NCBI RefSeq assembly: GCF_001418015.1
Contig: NZ_LIQG01000027.1
Span: 1 to 64,000, forward strand
DNA from: Lacinutrix mariniflava
Lineage (GTDB): Bacteria; Bacteroidota; Bacteroidia; Flavobacteriales; Flavobacteriaceae
Reading direction: 5' to 3'
Length of the DNA stretch: 64,000 nt
The position numbers and the translations under genes were made by a program. This document shows positions 1 through 7,899 of this stretch, one piece after another. The notes under the pieces were generated by a model. That model did not search any database. It saw only the letters and a list, made by a program, of their open reading frames with translations, and was not told the origin of the DNA. Numbering within the stretch: the first letter of the stretch is position 1; each line of letters starts with the position of its first letter.

Positions 1-26
1 TTTTTTTATATAATTTTTTTCTTTTT

Positions 27-395
27 TCAAAAAGAATTAATTAATAAAAGCAACCAGCCAATAACTAAAAGTAAACCACCAATTGGAGTTACTGGTCCTA
101 GAAAGCGAAGCTTTTTTCCTTTGGCACTAGATAAAATTAAGCCGTAAATACTAAAAGAGAATAAAACAATACCTAGTGTAAAACACCAATATGTGGCAGC
201 AGTTATATTTGAGGCGTTAAAACCTAAAACCAATAATACTATTGCATGATACATTTGGTATTTTACGCCAACTTCAAAACTGTTTAATTGTTCTGCAGAT
301 AAAATCTTCTTTAAGGCATGCGCTCCAAAGGCTCCAAAAATGACTGAAAACATACCAAAAAAGGCACCTGTAGCTATTATAATTTCTTGTGTCAT
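27..395 (-). CDS. DUF423 family small membrane protein
   Basis: This 122-residue protein has four hydrophobic segments and the N-terminal pattern of the DUF423/YgdD family (an early GAFFGMFSVIFGAFGAHALKK stretch in which the GAFGAHALK signature is clear). It is an inner-membrane protein whose molecular role is unknown even in well-studied bacteria. The length is normal for the family. It lies 8 bases downstream of the methyltransferase gene on the same strand, so the two are probably cotranscribed, but the pairing gives no functional clue. The family call is confident; no function is claimed. Confidence 0.85.
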   Translation of the reverse strand: MTQEIIIATGAFFGMFSVIFGAFGAHALKKILSAEQLNSFEVGVKYQMYHAIVLLVLGFNASNITAATYWCFTLGIVLFSFSIYGLILSSAKGKKLRFLGPVTPIGGLLLVIGWLLLLINSF

Positions 396-403
396 TGTGT
401 TTT

Positions 404-1180
404 TTATTTATAAACTATTGGAATAATTTCTCCTTTAGCTAAACAGTATTTTTCAACGTCTTCTTTTGTAAGTCTTGCTGTGTAATCTTCTTCATTAACC
501 ATAAAACCTATGTCTCTAAGCTTACTAAAGTAATCGCAACCATAAACACGCACATGATCGTATTGTCCAAATATTTCAGCGCGTTCTTTTTTGTCAGTTA
601 TGGTATCGTCTTCAAACGTTGCCATTCTAGATAAATCTTGAGGAATTTGAAATATACCATAGCCACCAGGTTTCATAACACGAAACAGTTCTTGCATGGC
701 TTTAGTATCATCAGGTATATGCTCTAAAACATGGTTGCATAAAATAATATCGTAACTATTATCTTCAAATGGAAGGTTGCATATGTCTGCTTTAACGTCG
801 GCAATTGGAGATAATAAATCTGTAGTTGTATAGTCTAAATTGTCTAAGACTCTAAAGCGTTTTAAAAAACATTGTTCTGGAGCAAAATGAAGTACTTTTT
901 TTTCAGCAGAAAAGAAATCGGTTTCATTTTGTAAATACAACCATAATAATCGATGTCTTTCTAAAGATAGAGTAGAGGGAGATAACACATTGTTGCGTTG
1001 TTCTCCATAGCCATAAGGAAGAAAAGATTTGAAGCTTTTGCCGTCTATTGGGTCTGTAAATGTATTGCCTTTTAAAAAGAAAGCTAAAATTGGACGTGCA
1101 ACATAGCTTAACCTAATTAATAAAGGTCTCGGGATGGTGTTAAGTATTAATTTGAATAGTTTTTTTGACACGAATTTCAC
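404..1180 (-). CDS. class I SAM-dependent methyltransferase
   Basis: A 258-residue methyltransferase of the Methyltransf_11 type. The N-terminal ~90 residues are a basic extension; the Rossmann core follows, with a VLHFAPEQ segment in the SAM-binding motif I position, an acidic strand end (DLLSPIADVKADI), and the NHVLEHIPDD and MRVMKPGG-like motifs typical of motif II and III. The substrate cannot be told from sequence. The start is a GTG at 1180, and its first codons lie inside the 20-bp inverted repeat that flanks the neighbouring GxxExxY gene, so the native N-terminus may have been remodelled by that element. An internal start is possible. It is followed closely by the DUF423 gene. Confidence 0.8.
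   Translation of the reverse strand: MKFVSKKLFKLILNTIPRPLLIRLSYVARPILAFFLKGNTFTDPIDGKSFKSFLPYGYGEQRNNVLSPSTLSLERHRLLWLYLQNETDFFSAEKKVLHFAPEQCFLKRFRVLDNLDYTTTDLLSPIADVKADICNLPFEDNSYDIILCNHVLEHIPDDTKAMQELFRVMKPGGYGIFQIPQDLSRMATFEDDTITDKKERAEIFGQYDHVRVYGCDYFSKLRDIGFMVNEEDYTARLTKEDVEKYCLAKGEIIPIVYK
1161..1180. repeat. Left arm of perfect 20-bp inverted repeat around GxxExxY gene
   Basis: Positions 1161-1180 (beginning TTTTTTGACACG) are the exact reverse complement of 1622-1641. The arm overlaps the GTG start of the methyltransferase gene. Partial similarity continues inward for roughly another 12 bases on each side. See the GxxExxY gene and the finding on this cassette. Confidence 0.9.
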
Positions 1181-1196
1181 GAATTTTCAAGAATCC

Positions 1197-1571
1197 TTAC
1201 AGGACGATTCTTTTATACTTTAAACTGTCTTCTCCAAAATTAATGAGTAATCCTAGTTTTAGTTTAGATACAGCTAAATAATTTAATGTTTGTTTTGTAT
1301 GGGCTACTGTTAAACAGCTAATGGCTTTTAATTCTAAAACTATTTTATCATCTATAATAAAATCGGCCTTGTATTTATGAGGTAATAAATTGCCTTTGTA
1401 TACTATACCATATTTCATCTCACGAGAATACGGAATATTATTATCCGTTAATTCTATTTCTAAAGCATCTGCATAAACAACTTCGTTAAAACCTTTTCCT
1501 AATTGATTGTGAACTTCCATACAGATGCCAACTATTTTGTAAGCGTCTTCTTTGTATATAAGATTCGACAT
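1197..1571 (-). CDS. GxxExxY family protein
   Basis: This 124-residue protein carries the motif that names its family: Gly27, Glu30 and Tyr33 in GKGFNEVVY. A later ADFIIDDKIVLELKA segment resembles the D-(x)n-ExK core of PD-(D/E)xK nucleases. The family (formerly DUF3263-like/GxxExxY) is short, widespread and scattered among genomes; its function is not established. The gene sits alone between map and the methyltransferase gene, inside a perfect 20-bp inverted repeat, which interrupts an otherwise tight minus-strand run. The start is ATG at 1571. I am confident of the family and infer, but cannot prove, that gene plus repeats moved in as a unit. Confidence 0.9.
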   Translation of the reverse strand: MSNLIYKEDAYKIVGICMEVHNQLGKGFNEVVYADALEIELTDNNIPYSREMKYGIVYKGNLLPHKYKADFIIDDKIVLELKAISCLTVAHTKQTLNYLAVSKLKLGLLINFGEDSLKYKRIVL

Positions 1572-1621
1572 GAATTTAGATTAGATTAATAAAGTTTAAG
1601 TTAGCAAATTAGTGATAATTA

Positions 1622-1641
1622 GTGAAATTCGTGTCAAAAAA
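1622..1641. repeat. Right arm of perfect 20-bp inverted repeat around GxxExxY gene
   Basis: Positions 1622-1641 (ending CGTGTCAAAAAA) are the exact reverse complement of 1161-1180. The arm ends one base from the map stop codon at 1643. The enclosed segment between outer repeat ends is 481 bp and contains only the GxxExxY gene. Confidence 0.9.
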
Positions 1642-1642
1642 C

Positions 1643-2461
1643 TTAAAGCACTAAAGCCTTCTGTCTAAATTCATCTTCTTCTGTAGAAGTAATACCTAAA
1701 GCTTCATAAACATAAGCAAAAGTAGATAGTATCTCAGGTTTTCCGTCTAATATAGCTACATCATGTTCAAAATGTGCACTAGGCTTACCATCTTGAGTTG
1801 TAATAGTCCAACCGTCTCTATGTTGTTTTATGCGTTGTGTTCCAAGATTTATCATAGGTTCGATGGCAACAACCATACCTTCAATAAACTTTTTGCCACG
1901 ACCACGTTTACCGTAGTTCGGCATTTCTGGATCTTCATGCATAACACGACCTAATCCATGTCCAACCAATTCTCTTACAACACCATAACCATGATCTTCG
2001 CAATATTTCTGTATGGCATAACCAACATCGCCAACACGATTACCAACTTTTAATTCTTTAATACCAACGTATAAAGACTCTTTAGTGATTTGTAATAATT
2101 TCTCGGTTTCAGGATCTATTTCACCTACAGCAAAAGTGTAAGCATGATCACCATAAAAACCATTTTTTATAGAACCACAATCTATAGAAATAATATCACC
2201 ATTTTCTAATGGTGTGTTATTTGGGATACCGTGTACAACTTGAGAGTTTGGACTCATGCAAAGCGTATTAGGAAAATCGTAAAGACCTAAAAAACCAGGT
2301 ATTGCTCCTTGGTCTCTAATGCATTCTTCTGCAATTTTATCTAACTCTAATGTTGTTACACCAGGTTTTACAGCTTTTGCTATTTCTCCTAATGTTTTAG
2401 AAACTACAAGTGCAGCTTCGCGCATTAATTCTATTTCTTCTCTTGTTTTTACTATAATCAT
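1643..2461 (-). CDS. map: Type I methionine aminopeptidase
   Basis: Cytoplasmic metalloprotease that removes the initiator methionine from nascent proteins. The 272-residue sequence covers the whole pita-bread fold. The five dinuclear-metal ligands are all present: Asp94 and Asp105 (SIDCGS...GDHAY), His168 (GHGLG), Glu201 (AIEPM) and Glu232 (HFEHDVAI), and the substrate-contacting His77 lies in VVHGIP. It lacks the N-terminal zinc-finger extension of eukaryotic forms. The C-terminal ~20 residues go a little past the minimal domain. The stop codon abuts the inverted repeat of the GxxExxY cassette. Downstream of a BT0820-type HAD gene on the same strand (21-base gap), probably cotranscribed. 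Confidence 0.96.
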   Translation of the reverse strand: MIIVKTREEIELMREAALVVSKTLGEIAKAVKPGVTTLELDKIAEECIRDQGAIPGFLGLYDFPNTLCMSPNSQVVHGIPNNTPLENGDIISIDCGSIKNGFYGDHAYTFAVGEIDPETEKLLQITKESLYVGIKELKVGNRVGDVGYAIQKYCEDHGYGVVRELVGHGLGRVMHEDPEMPNYGKRGRGKKFIEGMVVAIEPMINLGTQRIKQHRDGWTITTQDGKPSAHFEHDVAILDGKPEILSTFAYVYEALGITSTEEDEFRQKALVL

Positions 2462-2482
2462 AATCTGTGAATAACTACTGTT

Positions 2483-2884
2483 TTAGAATCTGAAAAATCC
2501 TTTTTTCTTTTTTTGTTTAGGCTGAGGTCTTTCGTTTGTAAGCATTTGGTATATTTCTCCCCAACCCAGTATGCCACCAATATTTCTGTCGTCTATAAAT
2601 AAATCTGCATGAATTTTTCTGCTAGCATTATCGAGGTTCTCTTCTTCAGGGAAACTTCGGTTTACTGCATAAAATTCAATACCATTAGATTTGCAAAATT
2701 CTACGGCTTCGTCAAGTTTTTTACCATGGCGATAGGTCCATAAAATTAAACGGTGACCATCTGCTTGTAACCGTTTTAAAGTGTCGAATGCAAATAAGCG
2801 TTCGTCTCCAATACCAGGATAACCATCTTCTACAATAGTACCATCGAAATCTACAGCAATAATAAGTCCTTTAGAAATATTCAT
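2483..2884 (-). CDS. BT0820-like HAD-superfamily hydrolase
   Basis: A small 133-residue HAD protein. The catalytic DxDGT motif is seen near the N-terminus (AVDFDGTIVEDGYPGIG), a TYRHGKKL segment supplies the motif II Thr region, and the C-terminal acidic DLFIDDRNIGG is motif IV. There is no large cap domain, and the last ~15 residues are a basic tail (QPKQKKKKG). Proteins of this type are annotated after Bacteroides BT0820; the substrate is unknown. It is likely cotranscribed with map downstream. The phosphatase-type fold is well supported; a physiological role is not. Confidence 0.85.
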   Translation of the reverse strand: MNISKGLIIAVDFDGTIVEDGYPGIGDERLFAFDTLKRLQADGHRLILWTYRHGKKLDEAVEFCKSNGIEFYAVNRSFPEEENLDNASRKIHADLFIDDRNIGGILGWGEIYQMLTNERPQPKQKKKKGFFRF

Positions 2885-2946
2885 TCAAGTTTTAATTGAT
2901 TACAAAAATACGATAAAAATTAAAGCTTTAAATGAAACGATAAGAT

Positions 2947-2992
2947 TGAAAAAAAATAGCCCTCGACTTATTTTAAGAGGAGAACTATTTTG
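2947..2992 (-). terminator. Possible terminator after the small lipoprotein gene
   Basis: An imperfect stem pairs AAAATAG (about 2953) with CTATTTT (ending 2991), with an inner CCCTC/GAGG pairing. It lies between the lipoprotein gene (upstream on the minus strand) and the HAD gene. The minus-strand continuation is A/T-rich rather than a clean T-tract, so this is a weak call. Confidence 0.35.
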
Positions 2993-3036
2993 TTTTATTT
3001 TAAAAAAAATCAAAAAAGAGGTATTGAAGTTTATCT

Positions 3037-3357
3037 TCAGTCTAATAATATTGCATTAATGGCTTTATTATTTTCTTTATCGAAGGTTATGTCTAAATGA
3101 AACGGAGCCATATATCCAAATTCAATAAGATAATGAAAGTTAATGTTGCTGCTGTCTTTAGGCTTGCCAATAAGTTCAAGTATTTCAGTTTTACTTTTGC
3201 CAATTAATATTTTGCTTTCAACTAAGTCTGAAGCCATAAGCCCTTTTTCTCTTGGGCTAGCATTTTTCCATTTTACAGATTCAAATTTTTTAGGATTATA
3301 ATCTTTACAATTAGTAAAACTAATAAGTAAGAGCATTATAATTATTATTTTTTTCAT
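3037..3357 (-). CDS. Small hypothetical lipoprotein
   Basis: A 106-residue protein with a lipoprotein signal peptide: a lysine-rich start, a run of Ile/Leu, then LISFTNCKD with the lipidated Cys at residue 17. The mature part is ~90 residues, mixed charged. It contains LIGKSKTEILELIGKPKD, which resembles the first helix-turn of SmpA/OmlA (BamE-like) domains, a fold in which a G-x-(S/T)-x-x-(E/D)-(V/I)-x-x-x-(L/F)-G-x-P pattern is diagnostic. I infer a BamE-like small outer-membrane lipoprotein but would not assign it to the BAM complex. It starts 2 bases after the gpmI stop on the same strand. Confidence 0.65.
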   Translation of the reverse strand: MKKIIIIMLLLISFTNCKDYNPKKFESVKWKNASPREKGLMASDLVESKILIGKSKTEILELIGKPKDSSNINFHYLIEFGYMAPFHLDITFDKENNKAINAILLD

Positions 3358-3359
3358 TT

Positions 3360-4877
3360 TTAAACTAAGCTTTCTTGTGTCATAACAGCAGGTTTTTCAA
3401 CACCCATTAGTTTTAAAATAGTAGGAGCTAGGTCACCTAAGACACCATTTTTAATGTCTTTTAATTCGTTGTCTATTAAAATAACAGGAACAGGGTTAGT
3501 GGTGTGTGCTGTATGTGGAGAGCCATCAGGATTCATCATTGTTTCGCAATTACCATGATCTGCAATTAGTAAAGTGGTGTAACCATTTTCTAGAGCAGTT
3601 GTGATTACTTTTTCTACACAAGTATCTACAGCTTCACAGGCTTTAATGGCAGCAGGCATAGAGCCTGTGTGTCCAACCATATCGCCATTTGCAAAATTTA
3701 AACATACAAAATCGACTTCTCCTTTTTGTAGTTCCGGTACTAAAGCATCTGTTAATTCAAAAGCACTCATTTCGGGTTTTAAGTCGTAAGTCGCTACTTT
3801 TGGTGAGTTTTTTAATATGCGAGACTCACCTTTAAATGGTTTTTCTCTTCCGCCAGAAAAGAAAAAGGTAACATGAGGATACTTTTCTGTTTCTGCGATT
3901 CTAATTTGTGTTTTGTTATTCTTTTCTAAAACTTCACCTAAGGTTTCTGTAATATTGTCTTTATCGAAAATAATATGAATACCCTTAAAAGCATCACCAT
4001 AATTCGTCATTGTAACATAATACAAATTCAATTTATGCATGTTTTGCTCATGATGATCGTTTTGATATAAAGCATCTGTTAACTCACGACCTCTATCTGT
4101 TCTAAAATTAAAAAACAGAACAACATCGTCTTCTTTTATTGTTGCTAACGGAAGTCCTTCAGCATTTGCTTTTATAATTGGCTTTATAAATTCGTCTGTA
4201 ATATCTGCATCGTAGTGCTTTTGAATGCTGTCTGGTAAATTATTAGATAATTCACCTGCTCCATTAACTAAAGCATCATAAGCTAACTTAACACGCTCCC
4301 AACGGTTATCGCGATCCATTGCGTAATAACGACCTGTTATTGAGGCGATTTCTGTGTTTTTATCTTTCGTGTAATTTTCTAAATCTTCTATAAAACCTTT
4401 TCCAGATTTAGGATCTACATCTCTACCATCTGTAAAAGCATGAATGTATGTGTTTTTTACACCTGCATTTTCAGATGCATCGACTAATGCTTTAATATGG
4501 TTAATGTGAGAATGTACACCACCATTACTAACTAAACCTAGTAAATGAACGTTTTTGCCTTCCGCTTTAGCGTAATTAAAAGCATCTATTAGCACTTTTT
4601 CTTGTGCTAAAGTATTATTCTCAATTGCTAAATTAATCTTCGCTAAGTCTTGATAAACAATACGTCCGGCACCTAAATTCATGTGTCCAACTTCACTGTT
4701 TCCCATTTGACCTTCTGGTAAACCAACATGTAAACCGTCTGTTCTTAGTTGTGCATGCGGATATTTAGTGTATAAACTATCTATAAATGGTGTGTTGGCA
4801 TTATCTATTGCAGAGACTTTAGGATCTGGGCTTTTTCCCCAACCATCAAGAATCATTAGGATGACTTTTTTGTTCAT
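3360..4877 (-). CDS. gpmI: 2,3-bisphosphoglycerate-independent phosphoglycerate mutase
   Basis: Glycolytic/gluconeogenic enzyme interconverting 3- and 2-phosphoglycerate, a Mn-dependent member of the alkaline phosphatase superfamily. From the ATG at 4877 the protein is 505 residues, typical of the family. Asp11 (ILDGWG) and the phosphoserine Ser61 (GNSEVGHMNLGAG) are present, as are the FTDGRDVDP, GRYYAMDRD and HADHGNCE-like (ADHGNCETM) motifs, and the late GHTGS motif. The reading frame stays open upstream of this Met, but the added residues do not look like the family and would enter the upstream hairpin, so I chose 4877. Its own transcription unit, perhaps with the lipoprotein gene downstream. 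Confidence 0.96.
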   Translation of the reverse strand: MNKKVILMILDGWGKSPDPKVSAIDNANTPFIDSLYTKYPHAQLRTDGLHVGLPEGQMGNSEVGHMNLGAGRIVYQDLAKINLAIENNTLAQEKVLIDAFNYAKAEGKNVHLLGLVSNGGVHSHINHIKALVDASENAGVKNTYIHAFTDGRDVDPKSGKGFIEDLENYTKDKNTEIASITGRYYAMDRDNRWERVKLAYDALVNGAGELSNNLPDSIQKHYDADITDEFIKPIIKANAEGLPLATIKEDDVVLFFNFRTDRGRELTDALYQNDHHEQNMHKLNLYYVTMTNYGDAFKGIHIIFDKDNITETLGEVLEKNNKTQIRIAETEKYPHVTFFFSGGREKPFKGESRILKNSPKVATYDLKPEMSAFELTDALVPELQKGEVDFVCLNFANGDMVGHTGSMPAAIKACEAVDTCVEKVITTALENGYTTLLIADHGNCETMMNPDGSPHTAHTTNPVPVILIDNELKDIKNGVLGDLAPTILKLMGVEKPAVMTQESLV

Positions 4878-4910
4878 TTTCTTAGAGTTTGAGTAACAAA
4901 TATAAATAAT

Positions 4911-4934
4911 AAAGTCCCGCAAATGCAGGACTTT
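4911..4934 (-). terminator. Hairpin between VanY-like gene and gpmI
   Basis: AAAGTCC (4911-4917) pairs with GGACTTT (4928-4934), with additional GC pairing across the small loop. On the minus strand it follows the peptidase operon and precedes gpmI by about 35 bases, with a T/A-rich run after it. It probably terminates the upstream peptidase transcript. Confidence 0.5.
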
Positions 4935-5082
4935 ACTATATAATTAAGCGAAAACGTTTTAGTTGATTTTCTAATATTCTTTGTGCTAATTTTTTCTGCT
5001 GATGCTTTTTTTAGTAGAAAAATTGAAGCATGCTCTTATTTAGAGCTACGATTTAAATTCACCATTTTTATTATTTATAAAA

Positions 5083-5805
5083 TTACAGAAGTTCAGGATT
5101 GATGTCTAGAATGTTTTCTTCTGTGTACTTGGTGATAAATTCTTTAGAGAAATTTTGGCTTCCTAAAAGTTTGTCTGTTTTTAGAATTTCAACAATATCT
5201 AATTGGTTATAGTCTTTTAAATATTGAGAAGATAGTGGTTTGTAGCTGTAATGCCAAGGTTCATATTTGAAGCCTTTTCTGTTGGGTAAATCTGTGTAAA
5301 CAAGATAAAAACCATAATCTTTAGCATGTTTGTCCATCCATTCTTTAAGTTTACAAAAAGCACCGTTGTTATGAAAATTCCCTTCTAATAATAGACCTCT
5401 TGGTTGTTTAACATTGGTTTGGTAAATATCTATGTCTGTTCCCCAATGGTGTCTTGATGTTCCTGGAATGGTAGAATATTCTATAATTTTTTTAATATTT
5501 TCTGTAGTTGAAAGTCCTTTTGCTTGGTTGCTTTTAAATTTGCGTTCCCAAATACGTTTTTGGTGGGCAAAACTTCTATAACTTGAAACAGCTCCAATTT
5601 TAATGTTGCTTTTTAAAGCTTCGGTTTGCATTTGTTTAAAAGCTGTAAATGCTTCTTTTCTTAATTTATAGCCTTCACCAAATAACTCAGGATTGCCTTT
5701 CCCTATTAATTGCTCTGAAGAAATAGTGATTTGTGCAAAAGAGAGTTGCGGAAGAGTAGCTATAGCCATTAATAGTATAAGCTTTAAAAATGTGTTTCTA
5801 ATCAT
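5083..5805 (-). CDS. VanY-like D-alanyl-D-alanine carboxypeptidase (peptidase M15B)
   Basis: A 240-residue secreted zinc peptidase acting on peptidoglycan stem peptides. An N-terminal signal peptide ends at LPQLSFAQ. The M15B core is recognisable: SSYRSFAHQKRIWERKF, then the zinc-binding SRHHWGTDIDI (His and Asp ligands) and the final zinc histidine in EPWHYSYK, with the catalytic Glu just before it. Family members trim the terminal D-Ala from muropeptides in the periplasm; vancomycin resistance is not implied. The start overlaps the stop of the acetyltransferase gene by 4 bases, so the two form an operon. Confidence 0.9.
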   Translation of the reverse strand: MIRNTFLKLILLMAIATLPQLSFAQITISSEQLIGKGNPELFGEGYKLRKEAFTAFKQMQTEALKSNIKIGAVSSYRSFAHQKRIWERKFKSNQAKGLSTTENIKKIIEYSTIPGTSRHHWGTDIDIYQTNVKQPRGLLLEGNFHNNGAFCKLKEWMDKHAKDYGFYLVYTDLPNRKGFKYEPWHYSYKPLSSQYLKDYNQLDIVEILKTDKLLGSQNFSKEFITKYTEENILDINPELL

Positions 5806-6272
5806 AGTTTTTTGTGCATTAGGTAGTGATCTCCTACATTGGGTATGTTAAAAATATTACCAATGGTTTCAAATCCGTTTTTTTTGTAGAAATTAAGAGC
5901 AATTATGCGTGCATTAAACCACAAGCGTTCTATTTTTTTATCTTTTAAAAAAGCGACACCATGCGTTAATAATTTTTGACCAAATTGATGGCGTTGATAT
6001 TCTTCTAAAACACCCATTGCACGCAATCGATATTGTTTAGTGTCTTTAAAATAAGGAGACTTATCGACTACAAAAGAGGAAACAGCAACCAATTTATCCT
6101 CATAGAATAAACCAAAGTGGAAAGTGCTATCTAGATTATCTTGAGGAATCGCGCAAGCGTCAACAGGTTTTCCTTTTCGTAATACAGCATGTCTTACAGG
6201 AATAGTTTCTAAGCCGCTTATTTGTTTAATCGTAATTCTTGAAGCATTTATTATTTTAGGTTCAAACGGCAT
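5802..6272 (-). CDS. GNAT family N-acetyltransferase
   Basis: A 156-residue cytoplasmic acetyltransferase. The central RAMGVLEEYQRHQFGQKLLTHGVAFL segment matches motif A of the GNAT fold, where the (Q/R)xxGx(G/A) acetyl-CoA loop appears as RHQFGQ, and FYKKNGFETIG is the usual motif B ending. The substrate is unknown; an IPVRHAVLRKGKP segment near the N-terminus resembles the ElaA-like/YjcF-like subgroup. It overlaps the VanY-like peptidase gene by 4 bases and diverges from another GNAT gene. Confidence 0.82.
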   Translation of the reverse strand: MPFEPKIINASRITIKQISGLETIPVRHAVLRKGKPVDACAIPQDNLDSTFHFGLFYEDKLVAVSSFVVDKSPYFKDTKQYRLRAMGVLEEYQRHQFGQKLLTHGVAFLKDKKIERLWFNARIIALNFYKKNGFETIGNIFNIPNVGDHYLMHKKL

Positions 6273-6324
6273 TTATTGTTGTTTTATGTTTTCAAATTTA
6301 ATTAAATTTACTGAAAAAATAACG

Positions 6325-6750
6325 ATGGTATTTCGCTTTAAAATTATTGATAAAAAAGATATAAATACTATTATTCCGTTAGTTAGAAAATTAACGAGTA
6401 ATGCAAATTCTGAAAATGTACTAAAAGAACGTTTTGCTGCAATGGTAGAGGAGAATTACGAATGCGCAGGTGTTTTTGATAATGAAAAACTAATTGGTGT
6501 TTGTGGTATGTGGTTTCAGACAAGACATTATGCAGGTAAATCTATGGAAGTAGATCATGTTTATATTGAAGAGGCTTATCAAGGAAAAGGTTTGGGTAAA
6601 GAATTCTTTAAATGGTTGTACGATTATGCAAAATCAAAAGGATGCAATACTTCAGAATTAAATACTTATGTACAAAATTACCCTTCACATAAATTTTATT
6701 ATAATGAAGGGTATGAAATTTATGGTTATCACTTTTTTAAAACGTTATAA
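6325..6750 (+). CDS. GNAT family N-acetyltransferase
   Basis: About 141 residues from the ATG at 6325. The motif A region reads VDHVYIEEAYQGKGLGKEFFKWL with a canonical QGKGLG acetyl-CoA loop, and FYYNEGYEIYGYHF is motif B. The target amine is unknown. An in-frame ATG at 6286 would add 13 residues (MFSNLIKFTEKIT) but leaves only 13 bases to the divergent gene start at 6272; the later ATG leaves room for a shared promoter and fits the fold's first strand, so I prefer it. It ends one base before the convergent CHU_C gene stop. Confidence 0.8.
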   Translation: MVFRFKIIDKKDINTIIPLVRKLTSNANSENVLKERFAAMVEENYECAGVFDNEKLIGVCGMWFQTRHYAGKSMEVDHVYIEEAYQGKGLGKEFFKWLYDYAKSKGCNTSELNTYVQNYPSHKFYYNEGYEIYGYHFFKTL

Positions 6751-7899
6751 CTAGTAATTAAGATATAACCAACCAGAATAGCTCTTGTTGTCTTCGGTTT
6801 TTAAAACATAGAAATAGGTTCCTACAGGAAGTTTGTTTCCTTGAGTACCGACTACTTTTTTGTTTGAGATGCCATTAAATGTGTTTTTGTAGTTCTGTAC
6901 ATCATAAACAATTCTTCCCCAACGATTAAAAATCTTTAAAGTATTATTGAATAATTCAACGCCTTCAATTATGAATACATCGTTTAAACCGTCGTTGTTA
7001 GGGCTTATTCCGTTATAGACTGTAAGGCCATCGCTACCAATTAGTGCTCCAAAGGTTATAATTGTATAGTCATTTGGCGTAAACTCAAAAGAACTAATTG
7101 TTCCGTTGTTTATGTCTCCAGTTACAGAAGTGTTACCTAAATCTAACCATCTATTTTCTGCTTTACTCCATCCAACAATTCTTAGGTTCATTAAGTCATT
7201 TACTAATAACGAAATCTGACTTTCTTGATCCCAAGTTAAAGTAGCTAATGTTTTTTTAGAACCATTAAAATCCCAAAACTCTTCTTTGCTAATGGCATTA
7301 ATAATGGCTTCGGAATTATTTGTATCAAAGCTTTCTACAAACGTTGATGGAAAATTTGGGTCTTCGTTAAAGTATGCTGCTTTAAATTTAGGACTGTTAA
7401 TTTGTTCTGGTATTATTAAAGGTCTTAATTTATTATCATCCCCAATAGGAAACGTAAATGAGTTGTTTCCTTTAAAAGAAGCATATCCGTCTGTGAGTCT
7501 AAGGTCATCTTCTGAAACATAAAAGGTGTCATTTAGAAAGTCAAGTGAAATAATTGGGTTGTTTCTTGGTGTTATTGTATGACCAATAATATAATTCAAA
7601 CCATTAGAAACTTCGGTGCTAACTTCTAGAAATAAATTATCGAGAACGGCAACATCCATATCATAAAAGGTAGGTATTTCTGTTCCAGATATTGTTAATG
7701 CATTAGCTGAATTATAAAAACCAGCTAAACCTAAATTTTGGTTGAAGGTTCCATCGTTTTCTAAATCGATGTGGAAACCCATTTGACCTTGGTCGTGAAT
7801 TTGTACGTTTCCAAAATTATGGAAAGATTGTTGTGCCTTTGATATATTGAAAAACAAGATAACTAAGACTCCTATTATTATATTTTGTGTCTTATTCAT
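6751..7899 (-). CDS. Secreted protein with gliding-motility-type (CHU_C) C-terminal domain
   Basis: A 382-residue exported protein. It begins with a signal peptide ending at NISKAQ. The last ~90 residues form the gliding-motility-associated C-terminal domain: [18 protein letters not shown], then [13 protein letters not shown] and [12 protein letters not shown], ending with [10 protein letters not shown]. This is the type B sorting signal that directs proteins through the type IX secretion system to the cell surface or medium. The middle part has no domain I recognise. The start overlaps the stop of the collagen-like gene by 8 bases, so the pair is an operon and the two proteins may work together at the surface. 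Confidence 0.85.
   Translation of the reverse strand: MNKTQNIIIGVLVILFFNISKAQQSFHNFGNVQIHDQGQMGFHIDLENDGTFNQNLGLAGFYNSANALTISGTEIPTFYDMDVAVLDNLFLEVSTEVSNGLNYIIGHTITPRNNPIISLDFLNDTFYVSEDDLRLTDGYASFKGNNSFTFPIGDDNKLRPLIIPEQINSPKFKAAYFNEDPNFPSTFVESFDTNNSEAIINAISKEEFWDFNGSKKTLATLTWDQESQISLLVNDLMNLRIVGWSKAENRWLDLGNTSVTGDINNGTISSFEFTPNDYTIITFGALIGSDGLTVYNGISPNNDGLNDVFIIEGVELFNNTLKIFNRWGRIVYDVQNYKNTFNGISNKKVVGTQGNKLPVGTYFYVLKTEDNKSYSGWLYLNY

Noticed and set aside
4935-5082. Protein-like minus-strand segment (reading QQKKLAQRILENQLKRFRLII) between the VanY-like gene and gpmI
   Set aside because: It ends at a stop just before the hairpin and looks codon-like, but a TAA lies immediately upstream in frame and there is no start codon. 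It may be a remnant of a small gene, but cannot be supported.
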